Shown here one piece after another: positions 21,101-26,653 of a DNA stretch of 64,000 nt. The notes below the pieces were generated by a model. It saw nothing but the letters and a program-made list of their open reading frames with translations, ran no database searches and was not told the DNA's origin. The translations under genes and the position numbers were made by a program. The stretch spans positions 1,860,001 through 1,924,000 of the forward strand of contig JADJRH010000011.1 of the NCBI GenBank assembly GCA_016712345.1. The letters run 5' to 3'. The stretch's first letter is position 1, and every line of letters begins with the position of its first letter. The stretch comes from Polyangiaceae bacterium (GTDB taxonomy: Bacteria; Myxococcota_A; Polyangia; Polyangiales; Polyangiaceae).

Positions 21101-21516
21101 AGCCACCACATGTCGAGGCAGCGACCGCGCTCGTTAAAGTCGGCTTGGGAGGCGCCGCCGCATGTATAGGCCCAACTCGGAGGATCGTAGCTGTACCCGG
21201 AACAACCGGTCACGGTGGTGCTGTACACCGTGGCTTTGGTCATACAGTTTGTGTGGGTTCCGCAGGGCGCGCCGGTCGGCCCCGGGAACGTGTCAACGTC
21301 CATGCACGTGGGGAAGATCCCGTCGTCCAACAGCTGCGCGTCGATGACAGCTTGGTTGGTGGGATACCCGTACAAGTTTTTGAACGTGGTGATCGTTGCG
21401 CCCTGCCAATTGCGCGGGTCATTGGGATTGGTAAGCGGCACAGCCTGCGCTTTGGAAGCCAGACCGAAAACCACGCTCGCTACGGCCGACAAACACAGAA
21501 GAGTTCGCAGTTTCAT
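9160..21516 (-). CDS. Giant secreted Rhs/YD-repeat chimera with candidate nuclease tip
   Basis: 4118 residues. The ATG at 21516 is chosen because GGAGG lies just before it and a Sec signal peptide follows (MKLRTLL...SKAQA); the same frame extends 44 residues further upstream but overlaps the preceding gene. Domains in order: unknown N-terminal domain (about 25-265), ten thrombospondin-3 type Ca-binding repeats (265-495), DNRLRE domain (497-663), Stig1-like Cys repeats (665-1105), four fibrinogen-like domains with GGGWT/GGGYT (1108-1970), more Cys repeats (1975-2360), two Ig-like folds (2370-2545), an Ig-like linker and a beta-rich region (2545-2855), YD repeats (2855-3740), the RHS core (GYLGERQD, LRTRWYDP, RFLTPD, NRYVYAAGDP; 3732-3875), and a 237-residue variable tip. 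The tip has D4012, E4022, K4024 in a PD-(D/E)XK arrangement. It is second in an operon, 14 bp after the DNRLRE gene. Confidence 0.9.
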   Translation of the reverse strand: MKLRTLLCLSAVASVVFGLASKAQAVPLTNPNDPRNWQGATITTFKNLYGYPTNQAVIDAQLLDDGIFPTCMDVDTFPGPTGAPCGTHTNCMTKATVYSTTVTGCSGYSYDPPSWAYTCGGASQADFNERGRCLDMWWLQDTGNNDLNKSITTVWDLGGPSNQVAVFPIIDHGPMPQEAIEYTVYLSNNPNATAAGSDGSTQWVQAQIAKVYLEGWHPAWIADGFTTVWQLPGGQTFRYVAVPAGGPGSLIQDGDHELDTVLGLTFGGEPVCTAAQDADGDGVCNSTDNCSQFANPLQQDGDNDGVGDACDNCPLLANSDQGDSDGDGVGDACDNCVEDINVDQADGDTDGAGDACDNCLTLPNPDQADGDLDGAGNVCDNCPGVPNPGQTNGDQDTLGDACDNCPGAANQDQADSDSDTVGNVCDNCPSVPNSTQLDTDSDALGNACDNCPAVGNPGQEDGDADGDGNVCDNCAVVFNPSQTDSDNNGSGDACDTTCVTVRRGTFGNVNDATLSEASPTQALGADGSITTGSVSGGNNVALVEFDLTFLPPLAEVTSAKLALLTEPCCTADAITVHAVTAPWDELTATWSSFGGSYSPTVLGQITTCAQPSILDVTSTVQAWESTQGSNYGFALAQGGSTATAFYSSEAAFIKDRPALQVCYTVQDCPSGTGDCDGNPYNGCETNVLASTSNCGGCGNGCSPANGTGVCNAGVCGVDSCAAGFANCNGSPDDGCESNLTSDALNCGACGTACLNANGTAACNAGVCVPGCDPNYGNCDANVQNGCETLLTTKTDCGACGVDCNPANANSSCATGSCVLSSCKPQYANCDGNDANGCESALNSLATCGGCGQVCDLANAVETCQTGTCQFLGCDTGFGNCDALVGNGCEANFSNNLSNCGSCGNACTNAHGTTACTGGSCQFACAALWASCDNNANNGCETSLQTTNSCGACGVVCSFANASAACPGGTCTFNTCNSGWGNCDNNTGNGCETSLNQVNNCGGCGVACSLPHATSHSCPSGSCKVAACESGWANCDGIDSNGCEVDLTSPTNCGGCGIACANGHGATSCNDGACVPTCSSGFADCDGNPVNGCETNTKITCGTCDASGTSCRDILAKDSTAVSDIYQIDPDGQGPLEPVSTYCDMTTNGGGWTAIYVGKNGSPNAFDRFDADYGAGHFGDATGRLLRRKPVWASTSGGEFAVQCGAAMVKWTANSLLDNYFTLGTQASWQQLSGGVVVAGTVPNIPNWIYTGSGTSTGFIFAKDQNGNFGFASTYPFSGWDRCNSAADTTSTVRVFYREPAKPVCASGTADCDLDPTNGCETNVAFSGGTCAPVGSSCRDVLAQNPGAPTGVYRIDSDGAGPAPARGVLCEMALDGGGWTAMFVGKNGQANVFDRFDGGYHTGAYTSASDKYLQRKPSFSNTAGSELLVSCGAAAVKLPATTAAEAFFARGQQQSWISLPGGTVLSGTVANIPNWLWTGSGTNYGFIFAKDQNSSWTFGASYSPNTSWDGCNSAAGVQNLRVYYRESAPAACAANLANCNGDPTDGCETNVALTGGQCSVAGSSCRDILAKNPGAPSGVYLVDLDLGGSAATQPVYCDMTTDGGGWTTLFNGQNGQVNAFDRFDSGVYTSAFKDPNPSGKYLQRKPARTSLAGAELAVSCGAAMVKFPMNAPMEAYFANGTQQGWQSVPGGTVIAGTVPNIPNWIYTSSGFIFARDQQTTKGFASIYPSTSWDYCNSVANVGSPVRILFREALPTCAAGTSNCDGNPQNGCETVNQYTLGTCIGMSSCAALHRAHPAAPSGSYLIDTDGAGPAPSVLAYCDMTTDGGGYTLVKVADAGLTSDQNAYTRACAALGMEVVVPQTSAHAQAIYTWNGNQPSNLVNVFPRLQGANSLRNWWGVCNGAPCPFWITDNAQGYTCNSTEPSGDNITRYRLYRTSSGCGIEGTWNDANNAVGVTGYAVCSTNDKLSSPPPAASGKASCDGDLTNGCEVTLATNVQNCGTCGNTCTNQNGTPACVGGTCALGPCDSGYANCDGAYNTGCETEILANLNNCGGCGVVCATGQNGSASCVSGACQFTCDAGYDNCDADGSNGCETALLTSVDHCGGCGQPCSVANGTAACSGGICGIDTCNAGYADCDLNDANGCESELSSDNNNCGTCGLACGNLPNAAGVCQTGACAYTCNAGWGDCDGNVVNGCETAGGCNLTCNAGTADCDGIAANGCETGTATQGNCGGCGITCGGAPNAGGICAAGSCAFVCNAGFGDCDGVASNGCEVNLTASTSHCGTCGNTCTATNAQAVCNSGTCAVGACFGGYGNCDGNSANGCETDTSSDESNCGGCGVSCNGTCTSGLCAGSGCSNQNGCAGNNPPLITSSPPTTATEGVTWYYAATAVDPTGSAITWSLEQGPAGMTIDPESGLVTWTPGPTSAGTVPVAVRATDSGGAYYTQAFNLSVLGVNDQPKFVSVPPLVAIGGAVYAYPATVVDPDNTSLTWSVSGPAGMTVSAAGLVLWNVPAGTTGNFPVVLTVSDGTAAVTQSFSLGVGAAGDTTPPSVTITSPLADADIQETINVVGSVTDAALKGYSVYACRHWVASGNECTLIKQGFGPVVNGVLAAFDPGTVMNGQWDIVVHAKDAADNTTTKSVAVMVNGGVKPGALRLSFTDLTIQTATARLQLNRVYDSLDLGKGETGYGWRYEWHMGHLERPKHIAPGWHSYVCGGFIPKICVTSDFDHPTRFHLADGRMYEFLIEVQASGALSSIHDVRPQYTELTNSGATLKTLNQNFVPYSTASYDLYEISGVIYEDFDFTEWEPAYYELTTEVGEVITFRTSDFEVVKLKEPNGGVSLDLTGPNVKADGQDSIQFFYNAAGLVTKAQDIGSGVEVLYTYNGSGDLVSVENADDTVDTFTYVAGHRMLSYQIEGRNPTQYTYTDTGRVAKIVHPNGTIEQNTYDDGNRTVQKTDAAGNQVTMSYDALGRVQSITDPLGRTISYTYTGSNPHPTTETNALGHTLTYGYDDKGRRTTVTNALGFTTVQKLDSSDRMLEFTDGSGRLYKETTDSQGRITSFLSPTGSVVRSFSYPNGDTTVSTDALGNSETFKFDSKARITQHIDGTGAVANIAYNDVLRTRTVTQPDGSSSTAKMDPLGRPTELTLSSGEVFQYKYGPDGEITQAIRPDGAVLNHERNAKGQLVAASLDGQTLAEYGYDALGRLTMESSVGGGYKLYQYDAAGQVTTLTTEDGTIALSYDAAGRVIGRQGQNGLSVTFEYDAADRLTAVEDSDGRRKELAYDASDRPLSYTDPLGRVTNLNWNADGRMSKATFPDGRTAEWTYLPNDARPGEEDEIVTGFKNVEGVAFGFGYDANGHIETVTDAFGNVASYAYDSMERVTQVEDPAGHVTTMVHGADGITSRTTPAGKVDSYAYDVDGNLTSWTRPDGTTVTYSYSVGTTANLPSGGAYVVTGDDEAGTRTTSGAPGGTVTQTRDLENQVNSIALGDGASVSVERNVDGQVELVKAQLPGGQVLQSSATYDAGGRMSSVTGPTGQTTQFEYDAAGRVTHITYPNGTGIVYTYGMLNRPTQIEHLQGGSVTATWQYGYSQAGKVTSEQGPGVHREYEYDGLGRLTKVQALSGGVVSQTVTYGYDATGNLTAQTDSSGTTNYTYNADDELVGAVGPAGTTTYTYNGRGALAAVAAPSGTTLYGYDDLDRLTQVTLPNGSQVDYAYDVDGRLLRRSDAMGERRYLPLPDVREGMEDWSVSYDPGGGNPTMFTFGPEGIAGVFNASGVHYPMLAERGSVTGWTAAGGSTSGSRTYDVWGRISSTSGVSSEHGYLGERQDATTGLVYLRTRWYDPVTHRFLTPDRANGSTDDSRSLNRYVYAAGDPTNKEDRAGEFFSLGGMMAAVNIQSTLSSARSIASVCISRKMVQKLYKAVAMWAASQVVSLVANYATTTAFPTLKKAESRFQQLLSQIFCGDVSLSVLPIGTGDIDFEVRTNDCGRPEAGNVAGQLKCAEKLRAKDGLNGIDIVYGKRLPIELKVKSGAVDYEQLKRWCRFSSGYSSVFVTFYIYAEMPSPAKNDKMAETCWKCWKGAPSTCKKPPFSVGSLYIAIGIIKGNKKGRVYVSDPTPDCTP

Positions 21517-21530
21517 GGTTTTGCTCCTCC

Positions 21531-22850
21531 CTACTGACACAGCCACGCAAACTGCGGGTCTAAGCCTTGCGGCGTGTTGCAGAAGCTCGGGGCACAGGGT
21601 TGACCGGGGAGGCAACCTACCAGGTGAGAACAGTTGCCCCCGGCGCAACTGTCGTTGGTACAGGCGAGATTGTCGCTACAGTAAACGGCTGTAGCGGTGC
21701 ACCCGGTACCGGGGTCACACGTGTCGGTTGTACAAGCGTCTCCGTCGTTGCAAACGACCGCGGTGTACTCACATCCCGACGCCGAATTGCACGTGTCGGT
21801 GGTGCAGAGGTTATTGTCGTTGCAAACGACGGGAGCGGTATCGCAGCCGCCGAGAGGATTACAAGTATCGGTGGTGCAAGCGTCCCCGTCGTTACAAACA
21901 ATTGGGTTACCGCCGGTGCAGACGCCGTCGAGGCAATAGTCCAATTCTGTACAGGCATTCCCGTCGTCGCAGGGAGCGTCGTCTTGTTTGACGGGGTTGG
22001 TGCATTGACCGGAAGCCGGGTCACACACGCCTGCGTCGTGGCAATTATCAAGTGCGGTACAGGTAACCGTTTGACCGCCTCCACATTGACCGTTGAAGCA
22101 TGTTTCAGCTGTTGTGCAGAGGTTTCCGTCGTCGCAAAGATCGCCATTTTGCTTTCCGGCGCAGGGGCCGCCGGCGACGTAACAAATGTCAAATCGGGGG
22201 CGGATGGCCTGTGTACCTGTTTCACTCGCGGAGTAATAGTGAGTGTACACAGGGTCTTCTTCGAGAAGGATGCCGTGGTTGGCGACGGCGCCCGAATACC
22301 ATCCTTGGGTAATACCCGTTACGTCGATGGATTTGTAACCGACGCCCGATGGGTCAAAACTTGCGATGATCGTGGGATTCCAACTGGCACTCCCTCCGAA
22401 ATTTTGCCAGGTGACAGACGGTTCAGACCAGTCTGCCACGATTTGGTGAGCGCGCACCTGACTGGATTTGTCATTCCACCCAACGTACACACTGAACGTG
22501 GAAGAAACAATTTGAGAGCCGGGTGGAATGGGCGACAAGTCGGCCTTGGCTAGGAGCCAATGGTCATACGGACTTGGGCCCGTCCACAGCGCGCTGTAGC
22601 TTCCGGCTGCCCAAGTGCCGTTGCCCAGGGAAACGTCCGCGTCCAGGACATTGCCAATGCCACCCCGCTGGATCGTCACGCACGTGGCTCCGGGCGGGGT
22701 GGGTGGTAAACTTGGGGGTGGGGGCGTCCAAGAGCTGGATGCGCCGGAGTTGACGGCGACGGTTGTGTACACAGCGCCCACAGCGATCGACGTTAGGCAA
22801 CTCTTGACAAAAGAATGTTGCCGTCCGTTCCGCGAACGTCGCAGAGTCAT
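21531..22850 (-). CDS. Secreted DNRLRE-domain protein with Cys-rich repeats
   Basis: 439 residues from the ATG at 22850, which has GGAGAG just upstream; a TTG six codons earlier is less likely. An N-terminal hydrophobic segment after a basic stretch (about 15-35) looks like a signal peptide. A DNRLRE-type beta-sandwich (about 55-220) has W-rich motifs (WSEPSVTWQNFGG). The C-terminal half is tandem Cys repeats of the type CNDGDACTTDTCNP (about 230-430). The DNRLRE domain is related to the one inside the giant downstream protein, only 14 bp away, which points to a shared operon and perhaps a shared surface structure. DNRLRE domains occur in secreted and cell-surface proteins; no enzyme motif is seen. 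Confidence 0.8.
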   Translation of the reverse strand: MTLRRSRNGRQHSFVKSCLTSIAVGAVYTTVAVNSGASSSWTPPPPSLPPTPPGATCVTIQRGGIGNVLDADVSLGNGTWAAGSYSALWTGPSPYDHWLLAKADLSPIPPGSQIVSSTFSVYVGWNDKSSQVRAHQIVADWSEPSVTWQNFGGSASWNPTIIASFDPSGVGYKSIDVTGITQGWYSGAVANHGILLEEDPVYTHYYSASETGTQAIRPRFDICYVAGGPCAGKQNGDLCDDGNLCTTAETCFNGQCGGGQTVTCTALDNCHDAGVCDPASGQCTNPVKQDDAPCDDGNACTELDYCLDGVCTGGNPIVCNDGDACTTDTCNPLGGCDTAPVVCNDNNLCTTDTCNSASGCEYTAVVCNDGDACTTDTCDPGTGCTATAVYCSDNLACTNDSCAGGNCSHLVGCLPGQPCAPSFCNTPQGLDPQFAWLCQ

Positions 22851-22862
22851 AAGGCTCTCCCG

Positions 22863-22895
22863 AGACAAAGGCCTCTCGTCGTATCAGCTTTGTCT
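22863..22895 (-). promoter_or_regulatory. Inverted repeat upstream of the Rhs operon
   Basis: AGACAAAG (22863-22870) and CTTTGTCT (22888-22895) are exact 8-bp inverted arms with a 17-bp spacer, starting 13 bp upstream of the ATG of the first operon gene. It could be an operator or a leader hairpin. No convincing sigma70 or sigma54 promoter was found nearby. Confidence 0.35.
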
Positions 22896-23063
22896 ACGGG
22901 GTACAAACCACTTTTTTGCGCGGCCTGATCCGTCGACTGACCGACAAAATCGCTAAGATCGAAGCTGCAAGTGAAATTTTTTAGAGGTTGAATTTAACGC
23001 GTCGCGTAGCGCCTACGCCGCGCCGCGTGGCATGAAGCCGCAGCGTGTTCACAGCGGATCCCG

Positions 23064-23236
23064 CGCAGTAGAAAAACACCAGTTACCTAGGTGACTGGTG
23101 TTTTTCGTAACGAGCAGCCCCGATCACGCGTCCGAGCGAGAACCGGAGCGGAACATACGCTGCGTATTTGAGCACCGGAAGCGCAGCGAGGACGCGTCAG
23201 CGGGGCGCGCAGTAGAAAAACACCAGCCACCTAGCG
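23064..23236. repeat. Nested palindromic repeat element in a 380-bp gap
   Basis: The gap 22851-23230 has no gene. It holds a 29-bp direct repeat (CGCAGTAGAAAAACACCAG then YYACCTAG) at about 23064 and 23208 with two mismatches. The first copy is half of a 34-bp palindrome. Between the copies, GCCCCGATCACGCGTCC and GGACGCGTCAGCGGGGC form a near-perfect long-range inverted repeat around an inner ATACGCTGCGTAT palindrome. The second copy overlaps the TAG stop of the cytochrome gene. Confidence 0.65.
23072..23105. terminator. Palindromic bidirectional terminator
   Basis: AAAAACACCAGT (23072-23083) and ACTGGTGTTTTT (23094-23105) are exact 12-bp arms; the loop itself contains ACCTAGGT. A and T tracts on both sides would allow termination in either direction, here downstream of the cytochrome gene. 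Confidence 0.6.
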
Positions 23237-24997
23237 CGAGTGGGTGGGCGGAGCGTGGGCGGCTTCAAACATGGGTAGGTACGTTTCGGGGCTGTTTCCA
23301 AGCCGAGTGCGCAGCCCTTCGTCTACCAGTAGAATGCTGGTTTCATTCAGATCCAGGTGTTCGAGCGAGGTGGTAGGTTTGAGCCAACGACCGGTGTTGA
23401 CGCTCAAACATGAAAGCTGGGTAGGCGCAGGGAGATTGGCGTGGCGCACTGCGAGTCCGGCCACGGCTCGTGAAATGAACGTGGCGACATTGACCTCTTC
23501 TCCAAGGTGAAATCCTTCGAGGTGCAACGCTTGGGGCGGATTGGAATCGCGCAGCAATACCACATCAAAGCGACTTTTTTCGGGCTTCATTCGCACTTCA
23601 AGAACGTTGCGAAGCAGAGGAAACACTCTTGCAGGTTCCCACGTGGCTTCAAACTCGGGCACGGTCAGGATCGTAAGGGTGGCGCCGCTTTTTTTAAGCT
23701 CGCTGGGTAGGTTGGTGAACACCGCGCTGTTATTGGGCCCAAAGCGCACTGTTTCGTCAAATGACGGCGAGAGCAATCGCACAGTGCCTTGTTTGATGGG
23801 GGCAGGAGCGCGCACTTGAACAGTTAGGTGAAACGTACTTTCCTGCGGCGGCGGTTGGGTAGACGATTGCGCTCCTTGGCCTCTCCAAAGGACAAATACC
23901 GCGTACGCACCGCTGAGCACAGCGGCTATACTCAACATTTGGAAGAGCCTTTGCGACGGTTTGCTTGCCCGCGTGCGCATTGTGTACGCAAGAAGCGCGG
24001 CCACCGTCGCCAGGGTAAGGTAGGGTAGAAACGCCAATCGAATTGGAGAACGGGTAGGGTCCAGAGGCGCCGCAACGGGCGTTGCCAACGGTGTTGTGAC
24101 ATCAAACGCAGCGCGCATACGTAGGTCGGCGAGCTTGGGTAAAACCTGTTCCGGCGGGGTATGATCGGCGGCCAATTGTTCTCGAAGTGTCCGGTCGGAA
24201 GAAACAGCCAGCTTTTGAATGGAAGTGACGGGGGCAGGCACCGTTTCTACCGTTGCGTGCCGTAACTTGAGCACATAAAAGGCAATGTCCCAACGGTCGG
24301 CATCTGCAAGGAACGTGAAGGGAACCATCGCGGTGTCAGGTACGCCGAACCTGACGGTCGTGGCGACCTTAAAGGGGCTGAGTTCACCACCGCGGGCGGG
24401 GTCGTGAAAGTTGAGCGGGCGAGGGGTTAACCCCGCGGCGCGCGGCGTGTCCGCATGGCCGGTGATGCCGTGGCACGATGTGCAATGTTCTTGGTAGAGT
24501 GCTTCCCCGCGAAGAGCATTGGGTGCTTGTTTTGGAGCCGTTTCTACGTTGAATGCCGCGCAAGCTTCATCTGAAATAACGTGAACTGCGGAAAGGATGT
24601 CCGCGTGGGCGGCCCTTATTTCTACCTTCTCACGCAGGTCGGCTGTGGGCGCTCTGAGGTTGACCAATCTCCCGTCGCGAGCGGCGACAAGCTCAAGCTT
24701 TGTTGCCAATTGATCGGCATGTTCGACCAACTCAAGCTGTTCTTCGTACTCGTCCCAGTTGAGTACCTTACCGTGCTCGACGGCGCTGGGATAGTCGGCG
24801 GCGACATACCCAATCCAGTGCACCAGGCGGTGCGCCTCTGTATCCGATGATTCAGGGATGTCGGCGTTGGCCGGTTGAGTAGAGAGCACCAGTGCAACCG
24901 CGAACGTTACGCCCCGGAGTGCCCCCGGCGTGGGGCAGGGCCCGGATGCGGCCGCCTTTGGATGGTCGGGGGTTTTACGTGCACGTAGCCTCGCCAC
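23231..24997 (-). CDS. Membrane c-type cytochrome with FTR1-associated N-terminal region
   Basis: 588 residues from a GTG start. A hydrophobic export segment lies at about 29-46. The region HWIGYVAADYPSAV (60-73) followed by a helical segment resembles the periplasmic domain found ahead of cytochrome c in some FTR1-type iron permeases. One haem c site is present (CTSCH, 172-176) with a likely axial Met in GVPDTAMVPF. Two membrane helices follow (about 318-340 and 350-370), then a beta-rich C-terminal domain of about 200 residues. The seven-helix FTR1 permease with REXXE motifs is absent, so it is probably an electron-transfer or redox-sensing protein rather than an iron permease. Divergent from the beta-helix lipoprotein gene. 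Confidence 0.75.
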   Translation of the reverse strand: MARLRARKTPDHPKAAASGPCPTPGALRGVTFAVALVLSTQPANADIPESSDTEAHRLVHWIGYVAADYPSAVEHGKVLNWDEYEEQLELVEHADQLATKLELVAARDGRLVNLRAPTADLREKVEIRAAHADILSAVHVISDEACAAFNVETAPKQAPNALRGEALYQEHCTSCHGITGHADTPRAAGLTPRPLNFHDPARGGELSPFKVATTVRFGVPDTAMVPFTFLADADRWDIAFYVLKLRHATVETVPAPVTSIQKLAVSSDRTLREQLAADHTPPEQVLPKLADLRMRAAFDVTTPLATPVAAPLDPTRSPIRLAFLPYLTLATVAALLAYTMRTRASKPSQRLFQMLSIAAVLSGAYAVFVLWRGQGAQSSTQPPPQESTFHLTVQVRAPAPIKQGTVRLLSPSFDETVRFGPNNSAVFTNLPSELKKSGATLTILTVPEFEATWEPARVFPLLRNVLEVRMKPEKSRFDVVLLRDSNPPQALHLEGFHLGEEVNVATFISRAVAGLAVRHANLPAPTQLSCLSVNTGRWLKPTTSLEHLDLNETSILLVDEGLRTRLGNSPETYLPMFEAAHAPPTHSR

Positions 24998-25125
24998 AAG
25001 CGAGCATTATCAGAAATGCGGCGTACCGCGCTACTCATGACCGCCAACTATTGCGGCTTACGCCAAGTATTGCGGTTGCCAACGTGATGCGGTGTGATTT
25101 TTCGGCGAAGTCGCGCTCCAATATG

Positions 25126-25141
25126 TGGCATGGCGGTTGCT
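25126..25141 (+). promoter_or_regulatory. Consensus sigma54 (-24/-12) promoter
   Basis: TGGCATGGCGGTTGCT matches TGGCAYRN4TTGCW at every defined position. The predicted transcription start is near 25152, giving a leader of about 22 bases to the ATG at 25175. This is the best sigma54 site in the window. Confidence 0.8.
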
Positions 25142-25174
25142 CTACTCAGCCGCACCCAACACAACGGTAGGTTT

Positions 25175-26605
25175 ATGCGCAGTCTACCCTTTTTGAAAAT
25201 GATCGGTTTGTCACTCTTTGCGGGGCTTGCCACTCTACCCATGGGTTGCGGCTCCACCCCTGAAATGGCCGAGTGTGCCGAGTCGAACCTGATTCGAGGG
25301 GTTTGCGCGGGTGTACCTCCCAATCCCATTTGCTCCGAAGACCTGTGTACAGCCGACGTAGAGTGTACACAAGTAACCAATGTTTCAAACGACTCAGAGC
25401 TGGAGAATGCGCTTGGAGAAGCGGCTTCGGGGTCGTGCATTGCGCTCGCTCCCGGAAGTTACGGCGTGGTCAGCTTACCGTCCGGCGTCAGCCTTTTGGG
25501 TAAGTCGGCGGAGGTGGTAACCGTGCAGGGCGTATCCGTGGCACAAGGTGCGGGAGGGGTGATTCGGGGGTTGAAGGTCACCGGCGACGGCGTTTCCGTG
25601 GCTGCAGATGCCGAGGTCACTCTGGAGGCCGTTCAAATCGACGGAGCTTCCGCTGTAGGCCTGACGGTCGAGTCGGGCGCAAACGTCACAGTGGCGAAAA
25701 CGAGCGTCGCAGGCAGCGGCAAACACGGTGTAAAGCTCGTCGACGGCGCGGTACTTTCCGCTTCGGAGAGCATTATTGAAGACAATGACGGACCTGGAAT
25801 TTGGTCTGTCTGCGAGGACGGTTGCAACTGTGTCAACCCGCCCAGTCTAACCCTGACCGATTCAATTGTTCGAGGTAACCACGTGGGCGGTGTCGTTCTT
25901 TTTGGAACGGTGGCCACGGTGGAACGCGTGGATATTGTGAGTACACTTGTCGGTGATGATTTTATGTTTGGAGAGGGCGGCGGTGGATTGTCGGTGAATG
26001 AATGTTCGGACTTGATGGCAAAGAGCCTTCAGGTTTTGGACAGTCAGTCGTTTGGGGTGCTGATTGATGACTCAAACGCGCAGATGGGCGAAACCGCCGA
26101 TGAGGGTGGAGTGCTCGTGAGCGGAAATGAAATAGGAGTCTGGGTGCAGCACATTTCACTTTCGGAAGCGCAGACGGTTCGACTTGAAGGACTGACAGCG
26201 GAAGACAATTACGGCGTTGGAATCGGGGCGGACGGCGACACAGTTGGACTTATCATTTGTAAAACCGCGATCACCGGAACCGCCGAAGCCCTTCTCCCGA
26301 TTACCGCCGGAGTAACAGAACAAGTGGGCGACGGTCTTCTTTGGCTCGGCGGGTCTGAGTTGACAATTGAAGGATTGACCGTGGGCGGGAGTGCGCGCGC
26401 CAGTATTGTGATTGACGGCGAAGCGAGCGGGAGCATGACAAACGTTGTGCTGGAAGGTGGGGACGAGTCGAAAGGGATCCTTCAGCAAAACTACGCCGGC
26501 GGTTCACAGCCCCAAGTTGGGTCAAATGCGCCCGCCATCAGCACTTCGGACGCCGAAGAGTTCGCCATGCCAGAACCCCCCGCAACGCTGTCGTCCGGCC
26601 TGTAA
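25175..26605 (+). CDS. Right-handed beta-helix lipoprotein
   Basis: 476 residues from the ATG at 25175. The signal peptide ends in LPMGC (lipobox), which predicts a lipid anchor. A short Cys-rich linker (about 35-65) is followed by parallel beta-helix repeats of the pectate-lyase/NosD type (about 70-440): rungs with alternating V/I and G/N, a starter like ELENALGEAASGSCIALAPG and many one-turn repeats. No catalytic residue set could be assigned, so it may bind glycans or act as a surface structure. An in-frame start 27 codons upstream is rejected because the sigma54 site lies between it and this ATG. Confidence 0.8.
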   Translation: MRSLPFLKMIGLSLFAGLATLPMGCGSTPEMAECAESNLIRGVCAGVPPNPICSEDLCTADVECTQVTNVSNDSELENALGEAASGSCIALAPGSYGVVSLPSGVSLLGKSAEVVTVQGVSVAQGAGGVIRGLKVTGDGVSVAADAEVTLEAVQIDGASAVGLTVESGANVTVAKTSVAGSGKHGVKLVDGAVLSASESIIEDNDGPGIWSVCEDGCNCVNPPSLTLTDSIVRGNHVGGVVLFGTVATVERVDIVSTLVGDDFMFGEGGGGLSVNECSDLMAKSLQVLDSQSFGVLIDDSNAQMGETADEGGVLVSGNEIGVWVQHISLSEAQTVRLEGLTAEDNYGVGIGADGDTVGLIICKTAITGTAEALLPITAGVTEQVGDGLLWLGGSELTIEGLTVGGSARASIVIDGEASGSMTNVVLEGGDESKGILQQNYAGGSQPQVGSNAPAISTSDAEEFAMPEPPATLSSGL

Positions 26606-26653
26606 CCGACCAACCGGGCTTTATCAACCGGCCTTTTCATCTGACCTACCAAC

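Noticed and set aside
23231..24997. FTR1 iron permease
   Set aside because: Only two membrane helices and no REXXE motif are present after the cytochrome domain.
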